Shown here in pieces: positions 35,300 through 45,518 of a stretch of 64,000 nt of DNA. Source of the stretch: Stomorhina lunata (lineage: Eukaryota; Arthropoda; Insecta; Diptera; Rhiniidae). Numbering within the stretch: position 1 is the stretch's first letter; every line of letters starts with the position of its first letter. The DNA lies in the NCBI GenBank assembly GCA_933228675.1, contig OW121743.1, forward strand, positions 15,213,724 through 15,277,723. The letters are read 5' to 3'. The notes below the pieces were generated by a model, which had not been told where the DNA came from, made no database searches, and saw nothing but the letters and a program-made list of their open reading frames with translations. Made by a program: the position numbers and the translations under genes.

Positions 35300-36237
35300 T
35301 TCTTACTAAATATCTAATGTGGCAACACTGCAGCAAAAACATGTAAGCAAAGAAAATGTAAATAAAGAGCATAACAGTAATAATGTTGGTAACACAGTAA
35401 CAAATAACATTACATATTTCTGTAAGGTTATAATTCTAATGTAAATGTAACATTAAACTGTTAATTTTACATATAAAAGTAAAAATAATGTTACAGGAGA
35501 AAGAATTTAATGTAAAGATAGCATTTAAAGCATGATTTAATAATTCTGAAGGTTGTTCCATTCTCTCTTTTTGTCGCCATGATAACTTTCTGACGTTTGT
35601 TAGGATAGTAAAAGTTTGTGCTACCATATTTTTGCCGGCAATCCAACTTTTCTAATATTTTATGATGACAAAATTTATGCAATTATGTATGCCTTTATGC
35701 ATAAAAAACTTACGAATATTTACGAAAAAGCTTCAATAAATAATCATACAATTTGTTTCAACTATATTTCTTTAATATTGAATGCCTTCATTACATGCTT
35801 AACTTCAAAATTACACATTTTTGACAATTAATCCCAATGTATTACGTACCCCTTTTCTTAATGTGGCAATGTTTTTCTTTCAATTGCTTTCAAATATCAA
35901 ACTTCAAAAACCTAATAAACTTCAAAATAATTTTGAAGAGAGAGAATGAAACTTCCTTGTTATTATTATTTCATGATTTAAAGGGTAAACTAACAAGTTT
36001 TAAGGAAATTTTGAGTCTGTCACACTTAAAAATATCAAAAATTTCCACAAAAATAGATTTGAAATATATTTATCAATCTATTTAGGAAACAGTTTTAGTG
36101 TTTTATTTGTTTTGACTTCATATTTGTTTTGATCTTGTCATCATAATCTGTATATATTTGAACATTTACAAACACATACACGCCAAGCGTATGCCTTAGA
36201 CTCTTGCAACCCGAAATTAATCTTAAAGTCTGGATTG
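35300..36237. other. upstream region of SVWC gene 4, duplicated before the truncated copy
   Basis: A segment near 35315-35460 (GTGGCAACACTGCAGCAAAA, then AATAAAGAGCATAACAGTAA) is similar to 41298-41420 (ATGGCAACACAGCAACAAAA, AATAAAGAGCAACAGCAGCA) upstream of the truncated copy. No gene was recognised in the rest. Confidence 0.5.
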
Positions 36238-36274
36238 TATAAATAGGCGGCTTTAACTATCAATTATCAGTTGT
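36238..36274 (+). promoter_or_regulatory. core promoter of SVWC gene 4
   Basis: TATAAATAG at 36238-36246 and an arthropod initiator TCAGTT at 36267-36272 put the predicted start A at 36269, with the TATA box at -31, the usual spacing. TTATCA, a GATA-type core, overlaps the initiator. Confidence 0.75.
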
Positions 36275-36308
36275 TTTCAAGAACTTGAAATAGAAACACA
36301 TATTCAAA

Positions 36309-36846
36309 ATGAAGAGCTTCTTATTGGTATTGAGCGTAATTTTGGCTGTCTTTGCTTTTGCCCAAGGTAAGTGAAATATAAAAATTAAAGCTTTACTAAA
36401 GGTTTTGGAAAAATTTTATATGATTCCTCAAAATTTGGATTTTAATCTATTTTATTAAATACTTTTTTTTAATTTTTAGCCAATGAATGCAAATTCGGCG
36501 ATAAGGTTTACAAAGTAGGTGAGACCTTCTTGCGTCCCGGCAAATGTATGGAATTCACTTGCACTGGTGCCAATGCTTTCTCCGCTAAAGGGTAAGTTTT
36601 AAACAGTTTCTTTTAAAAATTTAGAAAAAAATTCTTGAAATTTGATTTTATATTGAAAAAATCAATCAGCAAATTTTATTTGAGTCTTGAAGTCTTTTTG
36701 CATGCTTTCGATTTTAAAAGTCTATAAATTTAAAATCATAAATTTTTTCTAGTTGTGCCGATGTACAAAGCTTGAAACCCTGCAAATACATTCCCCAGGA
36801 TGATTCCAAGCCTTATCCTCAATGTTGTCCTCGTCATGATTGTTAA
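36309..36846 (+). CDS. SVWC-family secreted peptide, gene 4 (second subfamily)
   Basis: Exons 36309-36366, 36480-36591 and 36753-36846 give 87 residues. A signal peptide of about 20 residues (MKSFLLVLSVILAVFAFAQA) is followed by eight cysteines at 23, 42, 47, 58, 67, 81, 82 and 87, again the single-domain VWC pattern, with KPYPQCCP near the end and a terminal Cys. The last intron is phase 2 directly before the fourth cysteine, as in genes 1-3, so the subfamilies share descent, but the N-terminal intron differs (it falls at the signal peptide end). Poly(A) signals lie at 36869-36878. A second last exon of equal length and phase lies at 40976-41069 and may be an alternative to this one. Confidence 0.92.
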
Positions 36847-37049
36847 AATTTTAAGTTTTCAAAAAAGAAATAAATAAAATTTTGGAAAAATAATGTTTTC
36901 GTCTTATCTTCGAAAGTGTAAACGGAGACAACATTTTAAGAAAAAGTGATCAGAAGTTTTAGAGAAGCCTTTTTTAGAACCTAAAAAAGGCAAATTTTAA
37001 AAAATTTTCAAAATTTCTGATTTCAATACAAACTTCCTAAAGTCCGAAA

Positions 37050-40000
37050 AATAATGAAATTTTTCTTAAGATTTCGAAAGTTTGAAATTTTATTCTACAA
37101 AATGGTTTAATTTCGACTAATTTTAATTTTAATGTTGCTTTACGATTTCAAAATTTCAAACTTTAATTTTCGAAAACAAGTTCAAAATTTCGAACTTTGG
37201 CTTACATTTTGAATCAATACCAGTTTAAATTTAATTTTCGAACTTAAATTCAAAATTTCGAACATTGCTTTACATTTTGAAACATAATCAGAGGAATTTT
37301 TAAAACAAAATCTTTTATTTCTAAATTAAAAACTTAGAAACTTAATTTTCTTAATTTTTAAACTTTTACAGCCTAAGTTCGAAATTCGAATATGGTTTAA
37401 AATGTTAATATCAATGCAAAAACTTTATTTAACATATCAAATTAAGTCTTTGAGCTTAAAATATCTATTTTCTAAATGTTTAAAATTTTCGAACTTAAGT
37501 TCGAATTTTCGAATATGACTTAAGACCCTAAAAAAAAGTAAAATCTTTTAAAAAAAATCTTCAATTGTGTTGAATAAAATAAAATAGTAATTTTTGATAA
37601 TTTATAAGAATTTCGAATCATAAATCGTAAGTTCGAAATTTCGAAAATGCTTTTCTATCCTCAAATAAATGCAGAAACTTAATTTTATAAACAAAATAAT
37701 TAAAATATCGATTTTGGTTAAGTTTAAAATTTTGGAACTTAAGTTCGAATTTTCGAATATGACTTAAAACCTTAAAATAAAGTGAAATCTTTTACAAAAA
37801 CCTTCAATTGTGTAGACGATAGTAAATTTTAGGATTTTAATAGCAATTTTTGATAATTTATCAGAATTTCGAAACTTAAATCGAAAGTTCGAAGCTTCGA
37901 ATATTCTTTTCTATCCTCAAAGAAATGCAAAAACTTCATTAATTTTGGGTATATTCAAAATTTTCGAACTTAAGTTCGAATTTTTTAATATGACTTAAAA
38001 CCTTAAAATAAAGTAAAATCTTTAACAAAAACTTTCAATTGTGTAGACGATAGTAAGTTTTTCGATTTAAATACCAATTTTTGATAATTTATAAGAATTT
38101 CGAATTTTAAATCGAAAATTTCGAAAAAGCTTTTTTATCCCCAAATAAATGCAGAAACTTTATAAAATATATCATACAATGATTTTTTAAAATGTCGATT
38201 TTTTAAATGTTAAACATATTCGAACTTATGTTCGAATTTTTAAAAATGACTTGAAACTTTCAAATAAAATTAAATCTTTTACAAAAAACTCTAATTATAA
38301 AGATGATAGTGAATTCCATGCTTTAAATAGCAATTTTTGATAATTCATAAGAATTTCGAATTTAAAGTCGAAAGTTTGAAATTTCGAAAATGCTTTTCTA
38401 ACTCCAAATAATTGCAAAAACTTCATTAAATACTTCATATAATAATTGTTCAACTTAAAATATCGATTTTCTTTAAGTTTAAAGTTTTCGAACTTCAGTT
38501 CGAATTTTTCGAAAATGACTTAAAACCTTCAAATAAAATTAAATCTTTTGGAAAAAATTTTATTTATGTACTTGATAATAACTTTTATGCTTTAAATAAA
38601 ATTTTTTGTAGTTATTAAGATGTTCGAAACTAACTCGAATGTTCGAAATTTCGAATATGGTTTAAAATCTCGAAATAAATTTTAAACCTTCATAAAATAC
38701 ATAAAATAATTACTTTTCTGCTTTAACTATCGATTTTGAGAATGTTTAGCATTTTCGAACTTAAGTTCGAATTTTCAAAAATGACTAAAAACCTTTAAAT
38801 AAAATGAAATCTTTTGGAACGATCTTTATTTATGTACTTGATAATAACTTTTATGCTTTAAATAACATTTTTGGCAGTCATTAAGATGTTCGAATCTAAG
38901 TTCGAATATTCGAAATTTCGAATATGGCTTAAAATCTCGAAATAAATGCTAAATCTTTATAAAATACATAAAATAGTTACTTTAATGCTTAAACTGTCGA
39001 TTTTGAGAATTTTTAACATTTTCGAATTTAAGTTCGAATTTTTAAAAATGACTTAAAACCTTCAAATAAAATGAAATCTTTTGGTACGATCTTTATTTAT
39101 GTACTTGATAATAACTTTTATGCTTTAAATAACATTTTTGGCAGTCATTAAGATGTTCGAATTTAAGCTCGAATATTCGAAATTTCGAATATGGTTTAAA
39201 ACCTCGAAATAAATTTTAAATCTTCATAAAATACATAAAATAATTACTTTTCTGCTTTAACTGTGGATTTTGAGAGTTTTTGACTTTTTCAAACTTAAGT
39301 TCGAATTTTCGAAAATGACTAAAAACCTTCAAATAATATGTAAACTTCTGGAAAAATCTTTATTTATGTACTTGATAATAACTTTTATGCTTTAAATAAC
39401 ATTTTTGGTAGTTATTAAGATGTTCGAATCTAAACTCGAATGTTCGAAATTTCGAATACGGTTTTATATCTCGAAATAAATGCTAAATCTTTAAAAAATA
39501 CATAAAATAATTACTTTTCTGCTTTAACTATCGATTTTGAGAGTTTTTAACGTATTCGAACTTAAGTTTGAATTTTCGAAAATGACTTAAAACCTTAAAT
39601 AAAATGAAATATTATGGGAAAAATTTTTATTTATGTAAAAAATACATAAAATAATTACTTTTCTTATTTAACTATCGATTTTAAGAATTTTTAACATTTT
39701 TGAAATTAAGTTCGAATTTTCATATATGACTAATAACCTTCAAATATTCATAAAATAAACTATTTTTAAGCATTTTCTTATTAATTTAAAGTTTTTTTTC
39801 TAATTTATGTTCAAATTTTCGATCATGTCATAATAAAATTCTGTTTTTAAGTTCGAATTTTTTAATATGACTTAAAACCTTAAAATAAAGTAAAATATTT
39901 AACAAAAACTTTCAATTGTGTAGACGATAGTAAGTTTTTCGATTTAAATACCAATTTTTGATAATTTATAAGAATTTCGAATTTTAAATCGAAAATTTCG

Positions 40001-40965
40001 AAAAAGCTTTTTTATCCCCAAATAAATGCAGAAACTTTATAAAATATATCATACAATGATTTTTTAAAATGTCGATTTTTTAAATGTTAAACATATTCGA
40101 ACTTATGTTCGAATTTTTAAAAATGACTTGAAACTTTCAAATAAAATTAAATCTTTTACAAAAAACTCTAATTATAAAGATGATAGTGAATTCCATGCTT
40201 TAAATAGCAATTTTTGATAATTCATAAGAATTTCGAATTTAAAGTCGAAAGTTTGAAATTTCGAAAATGCTTTTCTAACTCCAAATAATTGCAAAAACTT
40301 CATTAAATACTTCATATAATAATTGTTCAACTTAAAATATCGATTTTCTTTAAGTTTAAAGTTTTCGAACTTCAGTTCGAATTTTTCGAAAATGACTTAA
40401 AACCTTCAAATAAAACCTCGAAAATGACTAAAAACCTTCAAATAATATGTAAACTTCTGGAAAAATCTTTATTTATGTACTTGATAATAACTTTTATGCT
40501 TTAAATAACATTTTTGGTAGTTATTAAGATGTTCGAATCTAAACTCGAATGTTCGAAATTTCGAATACGGTTTTATATCTCGAAATAAATGCTAAATCTT
40601 TAAAAAATACATAAAATAATTACTTTTCTGCTTTAACTATCGATTTTGAGAGTTTTTAACGTATTCGAACTTAAGTTTGAATTTTCGAAAATGACTTAAA
40701 ACCTTAAATAAAATGAAATATTATGGGAAAAATTTTTATTTATGTAAAAAATACATAAAATAATTACTTTTCTTATTTAACTATCGATTTTAAGAATTTT
40801 TAACATTTTTGAAATTAAGTTCGAATTTTCATATATGACTAATAACCTTCAAATATTCATAAAATAAACTATTTTTAAGCATTTTCTTATTAATTTAAAG
40901 TTTTTTTTCTAATTTATGTTCAAATTTTCGATCATGTCATAATAAAATTCTGTTTTTTTTTTTCT
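37050..40965. repeat. satellite, unit about 230-270 bp, rich in TTCGAA palindromes
   Basis: About 14 degenerate units fill the space between the two candidate last exons of gene 4. Most units carry TTCGAACTTAAGTTCGAA (for example 37488-37505), a perfect 18-bp palindrome, and many carry ATATTCGAAATTTCGAATAT (for example 38906-38925), a perfect 20-bp one. Two long near-identical blocks were copied within the array: about 37976-38545 again at 39853-40422 (offset 1877), and about 39311-39842 again at 40430-40961 (offset 1119). No first or second SVWC exon was found inside. Confidence 0.88.
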
Positions 40966-40975
40966 TTTCTTTCAG

Positions 40976-41069
40976 TTGCGCCGAATCCGCTGGTGGCCCT
41001 AACTGCAAACGCATTGAAGAAGATAGCTCTAAGCCCTATCCTAAATGTTGTCCCCATTATGAATGTTAA
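40976..41069 (+). CDS. orphan or alternative last exon of SVWC gene 4
   Basis: After a polypyrimidine tract and TTTCAG (acceptor ending 40975) an exon of exactly 94 nt, ending TAA, encodes CAESAGGPNCKRIEEDSSKP then YPKCCPHYEC. That is the same five C-terminal cysteines, same spacing and same phase 2 entry as the exon at 36753-36846. Spliced to exons 1-2 of gene 4 it would make another 87-residue peptide with a different C-terminal half. AATAAA follows at 41096-41101. No partner exons lie between 36847 and 40975. It is either a mutually exclusive terminal exon of gene 4 or the relic of a duplicated gene whose front was lost. Confidence 0.7.
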
Positions 41070-41745
41070 ACTTTAGTATTAAGAAATTTTTGAAAAATAA
41101 AAAATTATAAAAAAACGATTTTTTTAGAATTTTAATATTGAAAACTTTAAAATACCTTACAAGTATAATATTATGGCTGAGGGACTTATCAAAATAGGCC
41201 AAATAGCTAGAGAAATACATGATTTAGTATAAACTTTCTAATAAAGCTCTAATATATCCATTTATGAGCCTGAGGATGCCGAAATACATGTATACAGATA
41301 TGGCAACACAGCAACAAAAATGTAAACATTGATAATAAAGAGCAACAGCAGCAACAATGTTGATAAGACAGTGTTTACAAACATCAAGTTTTTCTGCACA
41401 GTTTTATAATGTAAAACTGTTAACTTTACATTAATGAGTTAAAAGGAAATGTTTTGGGCTAACAGGAAATTTTAACATAACATTTAATGGGTAAAACAGT
41501 ATTTTAACATTATTTAAACAAGTTAAAAGAATTATTGAAAAATTTTTAACATTCTTATAATTAAGTTGAATTTTTCATTAAAAAAAGGACTCAATTTTGT
41601 TAGTAAACAGTGTTTTTGTTATTTTTGATTACAATTTATTCGGATTTTCCCATCTTTTATTTATTTATTTAGACATGTACCAACACATAAGCAAAACTTT
41701 ATTCACTTGTAATTGATTATGTTCTTAAACTTAAAGTCTAGATAG
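41070..41745. other. upstream region of the truncated SVWC copy
   Basis: Contains the GGCAACACAGCAACAAAA-type segment shared with the gene 4 upstream region and AT-rich sequence. No gene was recognised. Confidence 0.45.
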
Positions 41746-41786
41746 TATAATTAGCCGACATAAAGAAATCAATAATTATCAGTTGT
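41746..41786 (+). promoter_or_regulatory. core promoter of truncated SVWC copy
   Basis: TATAATTAG at 41746-41754 and initiator TCAGTT at 41779-41784 correspond to the gene 4 promoter, as does the following TGTTTTCCAGAACC. The spacing is 35 bp rather than 31 and the TATA box is weaker. Confidence 0.55.
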
Positions 41787-41831
41787 TTTCCAGAACCCGA
41801 AATAGACAGACTTATAAAAAAATCTAGTAAA

Positions 41832-42005
41832 ATGAAAAAAGCCTTTCTTCTAATATTGAGTGTAATTTTGGCGATCTTAGCTTTTGTCCAGGGTAATTGC
41901 GAAATCGGTAGTAAAGTTTATAAAGTGGGTGAAAAATGGATGGAAGAAGGTGAATGTATGGAATATACATGTGATGGAGATAATTCTTTATCAGGTTTAG
42001 GGTAA
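41832..42005 (+). pseudogene. SVWC gene 5, front part only, first intron lost
   Basis: This copy encodes signal peptide and first three cysteines (MKKAFLLILSVILAILAFVQ, then NCEIGSKVYKVGEKW and GECMEYTCDG) in one uninterrupted stretch of 170 nt up to a consensus donor (G|GTAAGT at 42002). Gene 4 needs 58+112=170 nt in two exons for the same part, so the intron has been removed precisely. No third exon with the CCP signature was found between 42002 and the methyltransferase gene at 42841; a mariner fragment occupies part of that space. Unspliced, the frame ends at 42003-42005 after 57 residues. It is a probable pseudogene, unless it splices to a distant exon or the 57-residue form is made. Confidence 0.72.
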
Positions 42006-42079
42006 GTGTCCATTTTTTTCCTATAAAATTTAGATAAAATTTTGTTTTAAAATTTATTGAATTAATTAATTTTAATGTT

Positions 42080-42430
42080 ATTAAAATGTTCGATGAAGCC
42101 GCTTGTCTATCATCTACGCAAACAATAGTCGTCAATGGCTTCATGGTTAATTTGTTCCAAAAAAAAAATGTCAAAGTATGACAGCTCAGTTCTTGACATT
42201 TCATAAAATAACTCCATCTTGCTGAAACCAAAGGCTACTTATGTCAACATTACCCAATCGTGGCCACATAACATCTGTTATGTGGCCACGAATTTTTCTC
42301 AGTTCATTTTAGAAAAAACACTGGCGGATGGTGCCACCTAACCACCGGCGTAAACAATGGTAGTCCATGGCTTCATTGTTAGAAATTTTACAAGGAATGA
42401 CAGTTCAATTCTTGACATTTCATCATTTGA
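42080..42430 (-). mobile_element. mariner-like fragment, locally duplicated, with hairpin
   Basis: The minus strand near 42210-42230 reads WFQQDG, the second catalytic block of mariner transposases. Two similar stretches (about 42090-42206 and 42331-42425, both with CAATGGCTTCAT-type and TTCTTGACATTTCAT wording) flank a perfect inverted repeat at 42259-42290. It is only a scrap, so the family is tentative. Confidence 0.45.
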
Positions 42431-42816
42431 CAGCCAATTTACTTTATAACCTCAAATTTGCCTACTCCCTTCTTCTTAATCGCGCTCTCTGTCTCTTATA
42501 ACAGGAGCCATAGATTATAACTAGATTGAGGGCGAACTGTCGAAGTACATTTTAAGAATGTCAAAGTACATTTTAGAAACATCATGGTACATTTTTTTGG
42601 TTCCTTAGTAGACCATAAGTTCTCAGTCCAGTTATAGTCTATGGTAGGAGCCTTGCCAACCGATTTCAGTTAATCATTTCATACCTTCCTTACTTCTCTG
42701 CTCTTCAGTTCCCTGGTATATCTCTAATAATCTCTATCATGAAACTACTGAATTTTGAATCTACTTGAAAGTAGTCCAAACTGAAATGTTTTTTTAGAAC
42801 TAAAATATTTTTATAA
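42431..42816. other. spacer before JHAMT-like gene A
   Basis: Contains a short tandem motif (GTCAAAGTACATTTTAGAA and GTCGAAGTACATTTTAAGAA near 42540-42590). Nothing else was recognised. Confidence 0.35.
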
Positions 42817-42840
42817 TTTATTTCCGATATTCTTAAATTT

Positions 42841-43939
42841 TTACTTCTTAGCATAGACAATCACCAAATCATAAGATAAACTTAAGGTTTCAAATTCTTG
42901 GGAGTACTGAACTTTATCGGAATCGTAAGTGATCATAATATTGAAAATATCATCCATAAAGCTATCGTGCAAAGCTAGAGGAATACGTTTCAAAAAAGGA
43001 TTAATGGCTTTGAAGAGATCTGAAATTTAAGAGTTATTAAATAATGTTCAAATTAGGCCTTGTATCAAAAACTAACCCTTGGAGTTCTGCAGACCCTTAT
43101 AGCTATAGCTCTTATGCTTTAGCTCCACATGAACCTCTGAAAATCCCGCCTGCTTAAGCAAATTTAAACATTTGGTTCTAGGATCTTTGTCATGGTAATA
43201 GGGGGAGATATATAGTTCCACATCTTGCATATACCCAGACCACTTTGGGGATTTGCTTAAGATTTTGTAGACCTCAAAAACGGGATAGTTTGAGAGGAAT
43301 TCTAAAAGGCAATCGCCTCCTTCTTTGCGCAGAAGTTTGAAAATATTCTCAAAAACTTGTCTGTTAAAGAATAGAGAGTTTGGAAACAAATTTTCTTAGT
43401 TATATGTGATCCGGTCTATGAAAAGGTGGCTTATGACTCCAAAACAAAATTTCGAAAAATTTGGTAAAAATTTCGAAAAATTAGCTTACTTTTCTAAATT
43501 TTGTTTTTGAGTCATAAGCCACCTTTTTAATAGGCCGGGTCACATATTAAAAAAAAAGATCAGACCTTTGATTTTGTATCCAGTGCAAACAATAAAACGA
43601 GGTGACATGATCAAACTTATGCTTTAGTTCTAGGGGTAAATCGCCTTCCGTACCAATATCAAGAACCTTGAAGTCACATTTATTTTTTGATTTATAACAT
43701 TCCTGGCAATAGTCCACCATTTCTTGGGATATATCAGAGCCAACAAGTCTTTCGAATTTTTCAGGCATTCGGGGATAAATTAATTCCATTAAAAGATCAC
43801 CTGGCCCAGAACCAATATCCAATAAAGCATCGGCTTTATCTAAACGCCATTTTAGCTTATTAAAATACTTTTCAATGATCTCTTGAGAATCGATTCTGGA
43901 ATTTTCATTGGCTTTACTATACAAAGCCGGTTGATCCAT
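42841..43939 (-). CDS. JHAMT-like methyltransferase, gene A
   Basis: Exons on the minus strand: 43939-43566, 43360-43077 and 43019-42841 (374, 284 and 179 nt), giving 278 residues. The SAM-binding motif I is LLDIGSGPGDLL (residues 39-50), followed by the acidic loop VGSDIS (66-71), KVLDIG, and FDHVTSFYCLHWIQNQR, all typical of insect juvenile hormone acid O-methyltransferases and usual in length (about 280). The enzyme class moves a methyl group from SAM to the carboxyl of JH acid or farnesoic acid in the corpora allata; duplicated relatives may use other acids. The first intron (205 bp) holds a 144-bp foldback element and the donor is weaker (AG|GTCTGA) than in genes B and C (AG|GTTCGA, AG|GTATGA). 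Poly(A) signal (minus strand) at 42817-42822. The frame is intact. Confidence 0.9.
43403..43546. mobile_element. foldback MITE in intron 1 of JHAMT-like gene A
   Basis: Arms of about 50 bp are inverted copies with a few mismatches: left TATGTGATCCGGTCTATGAA then AAGGTGGCTTATGACTC; right, reversed, TATGTGACCCGGCCTATTAA then AAGGTGGCTTATGACTC. TTA lies on both sides (43400-43402 and 43547-43549) and may be the target duplication. Genes B and C lack it and have introns of about 60 bp. Confidence 0.8.
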
Positions 43940-44399
43940 TTTCTTAAGATCTCTTATATATAAGATTTCAGATATTAATATTTTCCGTTACTAACGCGAC
44001 GTATGCCTTTTTCAATACTGAACCAATATTTATTTATTTGTCTCAGTTACTTTTTTATTGGCCAAGTTAAATGCACACTTGATCTCGATCATTAATCACC
44101 TATTAATTATCAGTCGATTACCTGATTTTGAATTACAAAGAAATCCAAACAAAAATTGAAAAGATCAATCGATCAAATGGAAAACGTGTATTCAAAATTA
44201 CATATTGCGTTCAATTGATAACATTTAAGTCTCTGAATCCATAATAATTTGCTACACTTTTCATTGATTATATATTTTTAGCTCAATAGATTAGAATCTC
44301 GAATACTATATAATTAGATTGTAAATTTATAGTAATACTATAGTAGTATTTATCGGGCACGTGACGTAGTTTTTGAAGTTCACTGAAAACATTCAATAT
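43940..44399. other. intergenic region upstream of JHAMT-like gene A
   Basis: AT-rich; contains ATCAATCGATCAA near 44164-44176. It must contain the promoter of gene A, but no clear core element was identified. Confidence 0.35.
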
Positions 44400-44940
44400 T
44401 TCCGTAATCGGTTACCCTTCACCACTTTATGTGGAAAGGGTATTATAAGTTTGTGCTGATGTATGTAACGCATATAAATATTTGTCTAAGACCCACCTTT
44501 TAGAATACAAATATTCTTAGAAACACTTTCTGAGTCGATTTAGCGATGTCAGTCCGTACGTCCGTCTGGCTGGCTGAACCCCCATGTAAACCATGTAATC
44601 AAAGTAATTCGCAATTCTAAAGATAATTTGATGAAATGACCATGACTATTGAAATTCCCCAAAATCGGTCCATAATTTATGGTACCTCCTAAAGATCCCG
44701 GAATCGATATTTTGGCCAAAATTATCAATATTTTTTCATAAAATTATAAAAAAAAATAAGTAAGAAAGTGCTATAGTCGGTCAAACCCGACCATACGATA
44801 CCCTTCACCACTAAGGTCAAAGCTGTTCTTTTTCCCGTATAAAGACAAATATTTTATAAATTTTGCCATCATACAAACATATTCTCAAAACTTATACATT
44901 TAAGCTGTTTCCGCCATTTGGACTTATATGAGAGCTAGGG
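44400..44940. repeat. two dispersed-repeat fragments, head to head
   Basis: 44400-44755 is the right part of the dispersed repeat in reverse orientation (TTACCCTTCACCACTTTATG, then TTTGTCTAAGACCCACCTTT and GGTACCTCC). 44756-44940 is the left part in forward orientation (AATAAGTAAGAAAGTGCTAT, GTCGGTCAAACCCGACCATA). The forward part stops abruptly at GAGAGCTAGGG (44940). Confidence 0.7.
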
Positions 44941-45470
44941 TGTTGTTGTTATTCTGTTGATGTCTATAAGCATGAGCAACATGTTCCTCTTATTTGCTGT
45001 AAATAGTATAGCAACATTTCTCTCTTTTATCTACATTCTCTCTCTCTCTCTGTTGCTGTTAACTTCAGATAATCTATTTGTACAACGTATGTGTGAGTGT
45101 ATTCTTGATCATGTGAGAATGTATTGGAACATGTATGAACTTTCGTAAGCCACATTATTAGTGCAACAGATTTAATTGAGACGCGTATAAGAGAACAGTA
45201 TGACTAAGAATATTTGTAAAACAGTTTTGTAAAGTTTGTTTACAGTTTTTGTGAAAGTGTCTTTAAAGTGATTAACTCTAAAGTTAATTAAAATATAACT
45301 TTGTTAAACTACATAAAGTATTTTAATTTTGTTTTCGGTTGTTTGCAAAAAGAATTTCTTCCACGTTTTTAAAGGAAACAACGTAACAATATAAATAAGA
45401 TAATTTTTATGGTAAGAAACATTTTTATTGCAAGAAAACAATTTGCACTAAAGGATATTAAAAATTCGGC
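44941..45470. other. unassigned insertion-like segment
   Basis: It replaces the expected continuation of the dispersed repeat. It begins TGTTGTTGTTATTCTG, has a CT-rich microsatellite near 45040-45060, and ends near AACAACGTAACA (45378-45389). It could be a solo LTR (TGT...ACA ends), but no target duplication was found. The tail to about 45480 carries ATTCGGCACAGCCGAA of the other dispersed repeat family. Confidence 0.3.
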
Positions 45471-45518
45471 ACAGCCGAAAATATTGTTCTTAAAAATAAT
45501 TTCAATAATTCTTCAATA

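Noticed and set aside
35436..36085. Overlapping short frames of 60-80 codons
   Set aside because: Low-complexity AT-rich DNA upstream of SVWC gene 4; no recognisable domain or consistent start context.
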